A stretch of 46,469 bases of DNA from Desulfarculales bacterium (GCA_031267815.1 JAIRYI010000017.1:1-46469); one strand, 5' to 3'. Shown: positions 9,107 through 16,626, counted from the first letter of the stretch. Translations and numbers: made by a program. Notes: a model not told the origin generated them from the sequence alone.

Positions 9107-10884
9107 TTTTCACTTACCAGAGGAAGCATTCCCGCCAGGATCTCCGCACTGATTGCCGGGTCGGCCAGGGGATGGGAGGAAAGATTTTTAAACTCTGTCT
9201 CCAGTTCATCCAAAAGGCCGTTTAAGATGCTCTTGGCCAGACCTCTTTCCGGCTCCGCCAGGAGGCCGGCGGACTGACCGGCCTGATCCCGCCAGCTGCC
9301 CGCCGGTTTTTTTTTCATTATCCGCACGGCCCTGCTCAAATCATGAAGTTTGAGCGGAGCCAGCCCGGGCAGTTTTAAAGCCTGCCGCACCCAATAAGTA
9401 AATAACAGGTGCGATAATTTTCTGTCCAGAGGGTCTTCCGGCCAGCCGGGGGCGGTCAGAGTTTTAAGCACTTCCAGGCGGTTCAGGCCGGCGAGTTCAA
9501 AAATAAGTTTTCCCCAGAAATCAATCCGCGCCAGGGCGTTTTGGGCCTGTTGCAGCTCGCTGATGTTATGAAAGGCCCGGTATTCGGGACTGCCGCTTTG
9601 GTTGTAGAATCTGGGCAGCTTGAAGAGCAGGCCGGCCAGCCAGCGATCCAGAGGAAAATCCAGCAGGTTAAAACCGGTGGGCAAGTCTTTGAGCCAACCG
9701 GTTTTAAGTATTTTCCAAGCCTGTTTATTAAGCCCTCGGACAGCCCCGGCGCCCTGGCGGGCAATAACCGGCAGGGGCAGGCGCCGCAAAATTGCGGCGG
9801 CCCGCTGCCCTCGGGCCGCGCTGAGGTCCGAGGCCGGGGACTCATGGCCGCCGGCAAGCAGCGACAGACCCAGGTTGACCAGGCTTATGCTTTCCGCGGC
9901 CGCCCGGCCGGCGGCTTTGCGGTCGGCCCAATCAGCGTCCAGGGCCACGATGCCGCAATTGGCGATAAAAGTCAGCTCCTGTTTTAAATTATCCTGTTCG
10001 GAGACGGTCAGGCAAGTCAGGCCGGAGGGCAGCAGTTCATCCTCCGCCATAAATCCTCCCCAGGCCTTGATCCCGCTTTCCTGATGTATTCCGGCCGGAG
10101 CGTATTTAAGCGGTTTGTTCTCCCAGGCGCTTTCTCCCGGCCCAGGGTTGGCCCACAGGCTCAAAGCCTCTTCCCGGCTGGGAAAACCCTGATCCTGAAG
10201 GCGGCCCTGACGCCAGCGCCGGGCATATTCTTTAAGCTCACTGTCAGGCTCCCAGCGCATGGCTTCCATAACCTGCGAATATTTATCCGGAAGCTCGCTT
10301 TTCAAAACCACCATGATCTGGGCGGCCAGAGCCGCTTCATCCGGGCGGTTGAATTCCAGCCAATATATCCCGTCCAGAGTGAATTCCGGCAAATCATCGG
10401 GCGGCTCCTGCTCATCCTGGCTGGGAACATATTTCCAGACCGTAAACCAATGGCGGCCCAGAAGGGTCAGCGTCTCTATATCAACGCTTTCCAGCCAGAC
10501 CTTCAGTTTTAGCGGGCCTGCTTCCATGATAACCGGCAGCCAGGCCCCGTAGCGGTCAGGATCCAGTTCTTCACGGCGCCAGGCGGTGAGATCAAGCAGA
10601 TAGGTCAGTTGTTCATCCGAACTGAGTTCGACAATTTCCAGGCAGTCCGCCGGGCCTATATCCATAACCAGGCGCGCGAAATTGTCGCTGCTAAGAGCCT
10701 GGACAAGTTCCTTGCTGTCCTGGGCCAGCAGGATAAGACGCGTCTGCTCCCGCGGGGTATTTGCCGACAGTATGCCTTTAAGACGCTGCTCCGGCGACAG
10801 GGACTGCCATAATTCCTGGGCCTGCCCAGGGTCGGTCTTTTCCAGGCGCAGGATGTTCTCGGGATTGTAATCGGTAATATTCAT
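9103..10884 (-). CDS. DUF6178 family protein
   Basis: 593 aa from the ATG at 10884. A TTG 30 bases upstream is possible, but the ATG forms an ATGA overlap with the upstream radical SAM stop and is preferred. It is soluble and helix-rich, with no signal peptide, membrane segment or recognisable catalytic motif. The N-terminal half has short repeated helical units (LWQSLSPEQRLKGIL, LVMDIGPADCLEIV, LSSDEQLTYLLDL), as I recall for DUF6178 proteins of deltaproteobacteria. Function is unknown. Its position, coupled by 4-base overlaps to a radical SAM enzyme before it and a methyltransferase after it, points to a shared pathway, perhaps as a scaffold or accessory subunit; that is inference only. Confidence 0.75.
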   Translation of the reverse strand: MNITDYNPENILRLEKTDPGQAQELWQSLSPEQRLKGILSANTPREQTRLILLAQDSKELVQALSSDNFARLVMDIGPADCLEIVELSSDEQLTYLLDLTAWRREELDPDRYGAWLPVIMEAGPLKLKVWLESVDIETLTLLGRHWFTVWKYVPSQDEQEPPDDLPEFTLDGIYWLEFNRPDEAALAAQIMVVLKSELPDKYSQVMEAMRWEPDSELKEYARRWRQGRLQDQGFPSREEALSLWANPGPGESAWENKPLKYAPAGIHQESGIKAWGGFMAEDELLPSGLTCLTVSEQDNLKQELTFIANCGIVALDADWADRKAAGRAAAESISLVNLGLSLLAGGHESPASDLSAARGQRAAAILRRLPLPVIARQGAGAVRGLNKQAWKILKTGWLKDLPTGFNLLDFPLDRWLAGLLFKLPRFYNQSGSPEYRAFHNISELQQAQNALARIDFWGKLIFELAGLNRLEVLKTLTAPGWPEDPLDRKLSHLLFTYWVRQALKLPGLAPLKLHDLSRAVRIMKKKPAGSWRDQAGQSAGLLAEPERGLAKSILNGLLDELETEFKNLSSHPLADPAISAEILAGMLPLVSEK

Positions 10885-12584
10885 GAAGTGAATCTTACAA
10901 GCCGGCCGCCGCAAGCGCCACAGGAACGGCAGATTTCAGGCTGACATTTGGGGCTTAATTGCCCGGATTTGGCTTTAAGGGCTTCTCTGATCAAATACTG
11001 CCGGCTTATACCGTGATCCACAACCGACCAGGGCAGAAATTCGCCGAACTCCCTGGGCCGGCACGCGAAAAATTCGGCCGGGCGGGCGAGGAAAGCTTTT
11101 TTCACTCCCCTGCTCAGATTTTCCAGTACCGGGATCAGGCGGCGGTCTCCCCGGCTTAAGGCGCCCTGTAAAAGACTTAAGCGGGACGATTCATGAATCA
11201 GCCTGACATTGGGCAGTTTTCCAAGCCCCTGGCGGATGCGGATCACCCGCTGATTTATTTCCTTCTGGGTCAGCATGGGCTGCCACTGCAGGGGGGTGAA
11301 AGGTTTGGGAATAAAAGGGTTCAGGCTCACCGTCAGCGTGCCCAGGCGCCCTTTGCTTCTGGCGCTGCTCAACATGGTCCGGCGCAGGCGTTCCACCAAT
11401 TCCAGCAGCAATTGCGCATCTCCGTCATTTTCGTAAGGCAAACCTGTCATAAAATAGAGGCGCAGATTGAGGATCCCGGCTTCAAGCGCCAGTTTTACCG
11501 CTCTGTCCAGATCATCGTCGGTGAGTCCCTTGTTGATTATCCGGCGCAGGCGCTCGCTGCCCGCTTCCGGAGCCAGAGAGACGGTTTTCTGCCCGCAGGC
11601 GGCCAGACTGAGCAGCAGGCCGAAGGAAAGAGTGTCCGCCCGCAGGCTGGATACGGAAAAGCTGCCCTTTTGCGCCACAATCTCCCGGGCCAGATCCTCC
11701 AGGCCCTTGATATCATTGACCGCGGCGGAAACCAGACCCAGTTTGCAGGCGAGATTTGACATGCTGTCCAGCAGAGGAGGGGCCAGATCCCCGGCCTGAG
11801 CCAGACGCGGCGGGCGGTAGATGTGTCCGGCGGCGCAAAAACGGCAGCCATGAGGGCATCCCCGGCCCATTTCCTGTAAAAACATGTCGCCCATTTCCGC
11901 CTGGGGAGAAAGAAACAGAGAAGAGGCCAGGCCGGCGGCGGGGCCGCGGTATTTGGGCGCGGCTATTCGGGCAGGGACATCAGCCAGCGGTTCCAAAGCT
12001 TTGGGAACGCCGTCCTTGTAATAGGTATCCTGATACAGGCTGGGCACATATAAAAAAGGCAGACGCCGGGCCAGAAAGAGCAGCTGCCGGGAACGGGGAG
12101 CAATATCCCGGCTTAAGCGCCACGCTTCCAGGAAAGGGGGCAGAACCGCTTCCGCCTCGCCCATGAGGATAGCGTCCGCCACCCCTGCCAGCGGTTCGGG
12201 ATTGAGCATGGGAACAATGCCTCCCGCGATCAGAAGAGGCTCATTTTCCCGGGCGGAGGCGGATGAATTCACGCCGCCCTGACGCAGCATGGATAACAGA
12301 TTGGGAAGATCGTTTTCAAAAGGCACCGTGGCCAGAAGGAGGTCGAATTTGCCCAGGGGCAACTTGTTTTCCCGGCTTAAGGGGGGGTGGCCGGGTGGGG
12401 GAAGAAAAAAACGTCTGGCCGCCAGCCTGGGAGTATGATTAATAATCCGGTAAAGGACGGCCAACCCCAGATAGGCCATTCCCGCCCGGTAAGTGTTGGG
12501 ATAAATAAGGCCTATATGCAGTTCGGCCTTTTTATTGGGGAGCAACAGGCATGTTTCAGTATGAGGGGAATGACGGATAGCCAT
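10881..12584 (-). CDS. B12-binding-type radical SAM protein
   Basis: 567 aa. The N-terminal part (about 20-160: LIYPNTYRAGMAYLGL, LLATVPFENDLPNLL, PLLIAGGIVPMLNPEPLAG) has the layout of the cobalamin-binding-like domain of the B12-type radical SAM class. Cys243, Cys247 and Cys250 in RGCPHGCRFC form the CxxxCxxC motif that holds the 4Fe-4S cluster. The barrel follows, with SLAPEAGSERLRRIINKGLTDDD as in MiaB/Elp3-like members. The C-terminus has an extra cysteine group (CQPEICRSCGACGG) that could bind a metal. AGGA lies 8 bases before the ATG. The substrate is unknown. It leads an overlapping operon with DUF6178 and a methyltransferase, and an IscA-like iron-sulfur protein is encoded 46 bases upstream, which suits its cluster requirement. 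Confidence 0.85.
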   Translation of the reverse strand: MAIRHSPHTETCLLLPNKKAELHIGLIYPNTYRAGMAYLGLAVLYRIINHTPRLAARRFFLPPPGHPPLSRENKLPLGKFDLLLATVPFENDLPNLLSMLRQGGVNSSASARENEPLLIAGGIVPMLNPEPLAGVADAILMGEAEAVLPPFLEAWRLSRDIAPRSRQLLFLARRLPFLYVPSLYQDTYYKDGVPKALEPLADVPARIAAPKYRGPAAGLASSLFLSPQAEMGDMFLQEMGRGCPHGCRFCAAGHIYRPPRLAQAGDLAPPLLDSMSNLACKLGLVSAAVNDIKGLEDLAREIVAQKGSFSVSSLRADTLSFGLLLSLAACGQKTVSLAPEAGSERLRRIINKGLTDDDLDRAVKLALEAGILNLRLYFMTGLPYENDGDAQLLLELVERLRRTMLSSARSKGRLGTLTVSLNPFIPKPFTPLQWQPMLTQKEINQRVIRIRQGLGKLPNVRLIHESSRLSLLQGALSRGDRRLIPVLENLSRGVKKAFLARPAEFFACRPREFGEFLPWSVVDHGISRQYLIREALKAKSGQLSPKCQPEICRSCGACGGRLVRFTS

Positions 12585-12630
12585 GAGAAATCCTCCCGGT
12601 TTTCAGGGCCGGGAGGGAAATCTTGAGAAT

Positions 12631-12972
12631 TCAGCCGCAACTTCCCGAGCAGCCGGCGCAGCCCGCGCCCGCGCCCGCGCCCGTATCCAGAGGCGGATTG
12701 GTGGAGGTGATGTTGAAATACTCCTGTCCGTCTTCACTGATGAGGCTCACATCGACGTCGCCCAATTGCGCTTCCAAAGATTTTTCAATAGTATAATTCA
12801 ACCCTTGGTGTTCATAGAGGACGTCGCTGTCTTTGGCTTCGTCCAGGACCAAGCGCAAAGAGGCCCCGCCGCAGCCCCCGCCCAGATATATACGCAAAGT
12901 TTTGCCGGAGATTTTTTGCGATGCAAGATAATCCTTAATAGCCTGACCGGCTTCACTGGTTACATTAATCAT
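12631..12972 (-). CDS. IscA/HesB-like iron-sulfur protein
   Basis: 113 aa. The first 90 residues have the HesB/IscA fold pattern: VTSEAGQAIKDYL, LRIYLGGGCGGASLRLVLDE with the first conserved cysteine, and an EYFNITSTNPP strand. The tail is unusual: a run of Gly-Ala pairs, then CAGCSGSCG, which supplies three cysteines instead of the usual C-terminal CGCG. A-type carriers bind iron or Fe-S clusters and deliver them to client enzymes; a client could be the adjacent radical SAM protein. The Gly-Ala run is encoded by a hexanucleotide repeat at about 12659-12683. It is co-directional with the radical SAM gene and separated from it by 46 bases. Confidence 0.8.
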   Translation of the reverse strand: MINVTSEAGQAIKDYLASQKISGKTLRIYLGGGCGGASLRLVLDEAKDSDVLYEHQGLNYTIEKSLEAQLGDVDVSLISEDGQEYFNITSTNPPLDTGAGAGAGCAGCSGSCG

Positions 12973-13130
12973 GCCCTAACCTTTCTTAAATTTTGTATCA
13001 TCCCGCGCCAGTATTAAATATAAAGGCAATTACTTTTTTGACAAGAGCGGAAGGGTCATAAAATTTTTCAGCCCGCCGTTATGAACAGCAGCGGCAGCGG
13101 ACTCCACTATTGATCCGCGCTCTCTTAAAA

Positions 13131-13182
13131 ACGGATGATAACGGATGTATTTGCGGCTTGACAAAATGGGGGTAAACGGATG
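13131..13182 (+). promoter_or_regulatory. Three ACGGATG repeats upstream of fic (possible operator)
   Basis: ACGGATG occurs at 13131, 13141 and 13176, all in the 60 bases before the Fic start; the first two are spaced exactly 10 bases (one helical turn). A TTGACA at 13159-13164 sits between them, with no good -10 box. The Fic protein ends in a winged helix-turn-helix, so autoregulation at these repeats is plausible. Confidence 0.4.
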
Positions 13183-13187
13183 AAGAT

Positions 13188-14243
13188 ATGGGTATGATAA
13201 ATATTAATACTTTGCATATAAACCATGAACTATTGAAATTTATTGCTGAAATAGATGAATTTAAAGGTTCTTGGCCGGCGCTGAGTCAGTTGGCTCCGGA
13301 ACGGCTTTCCGCCTTGCGCCGAGTAGCCACCATTGAAAGCATAGGCTCATCCACCCGCATTGAAGGCAGCGGCTTGAGCGATCACGCCGTGGAAAAATTG
13401 CTGAACAATCTGGTCATAGACTCTTTCACTACCAGGGATGAACAGGAAGTGGCCGGTTATGCCGACACAATGGAACAAATCTTTCAGGCTTACTCTTACA
13501 TCAGCCTGACGGAAAATCATATTCGCCAACTGCATCGCGATCTGCTGCGCCACAGCGACAAAGACCAGCGCCATCGCGGAAATTACAAGACCTTTCCCAA
13601 CAATGTGGCCGCGTTTGATGAAAACGGCCGGCAGATAGGCATTGTCTTTGCTGCCGCTGCGCCCTTTGCCACTCCAGCCCTGATGCAAGACTTGCTGTCC
13701 TGGACCAATAGCGCCCTGGAGACGGGCCGTCTGCACACCTTGCTGGTGATTGGCGTTTTTGTAGTCAGCTTTTTAGCCATCCATCCTTTTCAGGACGGCA
13801 ATGGCCGGTTAAGCCGTATTTTGACCACCTTGCTCCTGCTGCGGGCGGGCTATGCCTATGTGCCTTACAGTTCTTTGGAAAGCGTTATTGAAAACAGCAA
13901 GCGGGATTATTATCTGGCTTTGCGTCAAACCCAGGCCACCATCAACAGTGACGCCCCCGATTGGCAGCCCTGGCTGCGGTTCTTTCTGCATGCGCTGCAC
14001 CAGCAGATGCGGAATCTTACCTTTAAGATGGAGCGTGAGCATAGGCTCAATGCCGCCCTGCCGGAATTGTCCCTGCGCATTATGGAGCAGGCGCGCGCGC
14101 ATGGCCGGGTCACGCTGCGGGAGATCAGTCTGCTGACCGGGGTCAGCCGCAATACCTTGAAGGAGCATTTTCGCAAGCTGGCGCATGCCGGCCATCTCAG
14201 CATGCAGGGTAAGGGGCGGGGTACTTGGTACAGACTGAAGTAA
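13188..14243 (+). CDS. Fic family protein with C-terminal winged HTH
   Basis: 351 aa. The Fic active-site motif HPFQDGNGRLSR is complete at residues 199-210, including the catalytic His and the phosphate-binding Gly-Asn-Gly-Arg. An inhibitory-helix motif, S-x-x-x-E-G (SSTRIEG at 54-60), lies in the N-terminal region, making this a self-inhibited (class II) Fic protein. Fic enzymes usually AMPylate a Ser, Thr or Tyr of a target protein. Residues from about 290 (VTLREISLLTGVSRNTLKEHF) form a winged helix-turn-helix typical of Fic proteins that bind DNA. The gene stands alone at the left edge of an accessory island, and its target is unknown. The second Met (MININ) is an alternative start. Confidence 0.9.
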   Translation: MGMININTLHINHELLKFIAEIDEFKGSWPALSQLAPERLSALRRVATIESIGSSTRIEGSGLSDHAVEKLLNNLVIDSFTTRDEQEVAGYADTMEQIFQAYSYISLTENHIRQLHRDLLRHSDKDQRHRGNYKTFPNNVAAFDENGRQIGIVFAAAAPFATPALMQDLLSWTNSALETGRLHTLLVIGVFVVSFLAIHPFQDGNGRLSRILTTLLLLRAGYAYVPYSSLESVIENSKRDYYLALRQTQATINSDAPDWQPWLRFFLHALHQQMRNLTFKMEREHRLNAALPELSLRIMEQARAHGRVTLREISLLTGVSRNTLKEHFRKLAHAGHLSMQGKGRGTWYRLK

Positions 14244-14265
14244 AAACGCGTTTTTGCCAAGCAGG

Positions 14266-14301
14266 CTGCCGCAAATTGCCCCGGAAGGCAATTTGCGGCA
14301 G
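14266..14301. terminator. Perfect 15-bp hairpin after fic
   Basis: CTGCCGCAAATTGCC (14266-14280) and GGCAATTTGCGGCAG (14287-14301) form a perfect stem with a 6-nt loop. There is no T-tract on either side, so it may be a factor-assisted terminator, an mRNA-stabilising hairpin or a mobile-element relic. Confidence 0.5.
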
Positions 14302-14384
14302 GTCTCAATTATGGACAGACCCCATGCTCGCTGTCTGCCCAATCATTCGCTAGGAGCATATACGCTCTAATCCCAGGAGATAAC

Positions 14385-14465
14385 ATGACGGATAACCAAA
14401 TTATTGAGCAACAACATAAAACTTTTGAAGAAATTCGACATACAGAACTACGCCAGGCTGTTTAA
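14385..14465 (+). pseudogene. 5' fragment of a DinD-like gene
   Basis: After a good ribosome-binding site (CAGGAGAT, 8 bases before ATG) an open frame encodes 26 residues containing QQHKTFEEIRHTE. This closely resembles the start of DNA-damage-inducible protein D (HxxFEEIKHTDENG in E. coli). The similarity then stops and the frame ends at TAA, directly at the 3' end of the brnA gene on the other strand. I read this as a dinD gene whose remaining part of roughly 250 codons was lost or replaced by the toxin-antitoxin block. Confidence 0.6.
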
Positions 14466-14791
14466 TCGGCTGACCGCGTATGCGTCTTGTGCGCATCCAC
14501 ATAAGAGCGCAACACAGCATTGATGCGGGACTGATACCGCTTGCCCGTGTTCTTAAAAAAATCCAGCACTTCAGCATCAAGGCGCAACGTGATTTGCTGT
14601 TTGGTTTGTGGTAACTCCGCAGTTGCTTTTATCCAAACAGCATCAGGCAGGTTAGGCGCGTCACTATAGTTGATTTGTTCATCAGGCATCAAAGCCGCAG
14701 CATCCAACCGAGCCTTTTGTTCGGCACTCAACGACGGTGGATTCTTTAGATCAAGAGTTCGCTTTACTGTACTGCGTTCTTTCATTGGCAT
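14462..14791 (-). CDS. brnA: BrnA-family antitoxin (DUF4415)
   Basis: 109 aa. The C-terminal half carries the DUF4415/BrnA ribbon-helix-helix pattern (QQITLRLDAEVLDFFKNTGKRYQSRINAVLRSYV), which binds operator DNA and joins the toxin. The N-terminal part is charged and probably flexible, as expected for the toxin-wrapping region. The first ATG lies 41 bases inside the brnT gene, a common arrangement for this pair; a second Met two codons on is an alternative start. BrnA neutralises BrnT and represses the shared promoter. Confidence 0.88.
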   Translation of the reverse strand: MPMKERSTVKRTLDLKNPPSLSAEQKARLDAAALMPDEQINYSDAPNLPDAVWIKATAELPQTKQQITLRLDAEVLDFFKNTGKRYQSRINAVLRSYVDAHKTHTRSAD

Positions 14792-15029
14792 CGGCTTTCC
14801 TCACAGAAATAATGCGGATGATTTCCTCGTGTCGAACGGTGTAAACCACATACAGGACAGCCGAATAAGCTAACCCAATCGTTGCCCATCGATCTTCCCC
14901 ATAGTCCTCGCGTCCGTCATAGGCTTCAATTCGCCCAGCATCGTAAAAAACAAGCGCGGCATCCTCAAAGGACACGCCGTGCTTTTTCAAGTTCCGAGCC
15001 GCTTTATCGGCGTCCCATTCAAATTCCAT
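14751..15029 (-). CDS. brnT: BrnT-family toxin
   Basis: 92 aa with the full BrnT pattern: FEWDADKAARNLKKHGVSFEDAALVF at the N-terminus, then EDRWATIGLAYSAVLYVVYT and the terminal RIISVRKADANERTQY. BrnT is a RelE-fold ribonuclease that arrests translation under stress. It is complete in length and motif and probably functional. A consensus promoter lies so close that the predicted transcript starts about 3 bases before the ATG, with no Shine-Dalgarno sequence, so translation may be leaderless. Confidence 0.9.
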   Translation of the reverse strand: MEFEWDADKAARNLKKHGVSFEDAALVFYDAGRIEAYDGREDYGEDRWATIGLAYSAVLYVVYTVRHEEIIRIISVRKADANERTQYSKANS

Positions 15030-15038
15030 TGTAGTTTT

Positions 15039-15067
15039 ATTGTAGCTTCATTTTGTAATTATGTCAA
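15039..15067 (-). promoter_or_regulatory. Sigma-70 promoter of brnTA
   Basis: On the minus strand, TTGACA (15062-15067) and TACAAT (15039-15044) are separated by 17 bases. The expected transcription start at about 15032 is only a few bases before the brnT ATG at 15029. Confidence 0.75.
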
Positions 15068-15095
15068 GGATCATCCCTGCGCATGCGGGGAGCAT
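15068..15095. repeat. Single type I-E CRISPR-like repeat
   Basis: The 28 bases run GGATCATCCC-TGCGCATGCGGGG-AGCAT. The sequence has the partly palindromic core (CCCTGCGCATGCGGGG) and flanks of type I-E CRISPR repeats. Only this one good copy is seen, and there are no cas genes in the window. It abuts the brnTA -35 box. Confidence 0.5.
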
Positions 15096-15371
15096 GGGAG
15101 CATTGGTTAAATCAGTTCGCCGGCGAAGGATATTCTCCCCTCTTCATAGCGGAGGCGGCCGCCATGGCCTTCTCAGCTTCTTGTTTGGCTATGGAATCAT
15201 CTTGGAATATAAAAGACTTTTCAAGCGCAAGTACCTGGGTAAAATCATTATTGTGTTTTCTAAAGCCTGTTCGGGTGCTACATGCACCACGGAGATGACA
15301 GGTCTTAAATTCCGCTCCAATACTTGCTGTATTTTAGGGATTACCGTGTGGGGACAGTTCCCTGCGCGGCG
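15096..15371. other. Unassigned island DNA
   Basis: No convincing gene is visible between the CRISPR-like repeat and the first recognisable methylase remnant. Short open frames exist in several phases but none resembles a family I know. It probably represents junction debris. Confidence 0.5.
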
Positions 15372-15722
15372 GTGTTTACAGCGGGTGAACCGCACCCGAA
15401 AGGCCATATCGTGAAATTTATCAACTTTGAGAACGATGGCTTCGAAGTAAAGAAACATCTTGGACTGGTGGAAACCAAGCGCGCCCAAGAGCGCAGGAGT
15501 TATATGCTCAACTGTTGGCGCGGCCAACTTGTCGATGTTCCAAGTAAATTTATGGTGACTACGGTCGTTGAGGACACGGATGAATGGATTCACTCGTTCT
15601 ATTCCTATAACGATGAAATTCCAACAGAACAGGATTTTATGAATAGCATAGCTGATTATCTGACGTTTGAATTTAATATGATAACGCACGGGCGCGGGTA
15701 TCTGTTTGAGAGAGACGCATAA
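15372..15722 (+). pseudogene. C-terminal remnant of a DNA N6-methyltransferase
   Basis: The open frame ending at TAA 15720-15722 encodes a stretch (HPKGHIVKFINFENDGFEV, LVETKRAQERRSYML, DYLTFEFNMITHGRGYLFE) that I recognise as the C-terminal end of BcgI-like or type I-like DNA methyltransferases. The catalytic domain, with its NPPY-type motif, is absent upstream, so the gene is 5' truncated. Its TAA overlaps the ATG of the specificity-subunit remnant (TAATG), preserving the original M-S operon junction. Family identification is from remembered sequence patterns. Confidence 0.55.
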
Positions 15723-16290
15723 TGCTTCATTTAACCGATAGAGAATGGGGCGCGTTTCCTCTGACTGAAATCTTTCCAATCATACAACGCGGGAAGAGGC
15801 TTAAAACTGCTGACCATTCCATCGGAAGAGTGCCTTATGTTTCATCAAGCGCGATTAATAATGGTGTGGCTAATTTTGTTGCCAACAAAAAAGGCGTAAG
15901 GAAATTTGATAAATGTTTGACTATTGCTAACATCGGGAGCATAGGAAAAACCTTCTAACACCCTTATAGCTTTGTAGCAAGCGACCATGTTACAGAATTG
16001 AAAAACGACAACATTAACGGCTACGCATATAAATTTTTGTTGCCGATAATATCCCGGTTGAATGAAAAATACAACTTTAATCACGAAATAAACGAGATAC
16101 GCATACGGCGCGAAAATATCCTTCTGCCCATTGACGAAAAAGGCTCACCTGACTGGGCGTTTATGGAATCATACATTCGTGAGCGCGAAGAAAATCTGAT
16201 AACGGTAATAAAGTTAACCGTTCCGCAGGTAAAACTGCATACATCACCCGCAAGGAAAGCAACAATGGGCTTGACGGCTTTATTGACTAC
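15722..16290 (+). pseudogene. Decayed restriction specificity (S) subunit with one nonsense codon
   Basis: The frame starts LTDREWGAFPLTEIFPI, typical of BcgI-type specificity subunits, and shows the target-recognition core (GRVPYVSSSAINNGVANF, ANIGSIGKTF). TAA at 15956-15958 interrupts it where related proteins have tyrosine (TF-Y-HPY). The same frame then continues without shift through HPYSFVASDHV and RIRRENILLPIDEKGSPDW to about 16195. A second recognition-domain fragment (GKTAYITRKESNNGLDGFID) follows in another frame, implying a deletion between two repeats of a longer S subunit. Confidence 0.6.
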
Positions 16291-16626
16291 GCCCCCAAAA
16301 TGCTGAATAAGGAAAAGAAACAATCGCGACGCCAACGCCGCTTAATTGGCAGAGTAGACGAAGATAGCGGCGCAGTATTGCCGACCGATGGGCGTTGCCG
16401 CAAGAACAAATCGACACATCCAAATACGGAAGCTTTAAAGATATCACGCCAACGCAGTTCAAAGACTGTAGAGATAGCGGTGCGAAAATATTATGGCGCG
16501 ACCTATCTTTTGGATGCTATTAGCAAAAAGTTGAAATTAACTAGGGTTTTGAGAAGATATATCATTCTTGAAGCAACACTCTCAAAATTGTTTTTCCAAA
16601 TAATTTTTGTAAAATTTATAAAATAA
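16290..16626 (+). pseudogene. N-terminal fragment of an IS4/IS1634-like transposase
   Basis: The frame directly after the S-subunit relic reads RRLIGRVDEDSGAVLPTDGR, then YYGATYLLDAISKKLKL. Both match the N-terminal region of DDE transposases of the IS4/IS1634 type (IGK-D-ETG--IPT, then SYG-TYLLD-IA-KLGL). The remaining several hundred residues, with the catalytic DDE triad, are missing. No terminal inverted repeats are recognisable. The last part overlaps the 3' end of the converging methylase/nuclease gene. Confidence 0.5.

Noticed and set aside
15128-15156. Possible second CRISPR repeat 60 bases after the first
   Set aside because: Only the first four bases and scattered positions agree; too weak to call an array.
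15189-15779. 196-residue minus-strand frame across the methylase relic
   Set aside because: It is antisense to recognisable methylase and S-subunit sequence on the plus strand.
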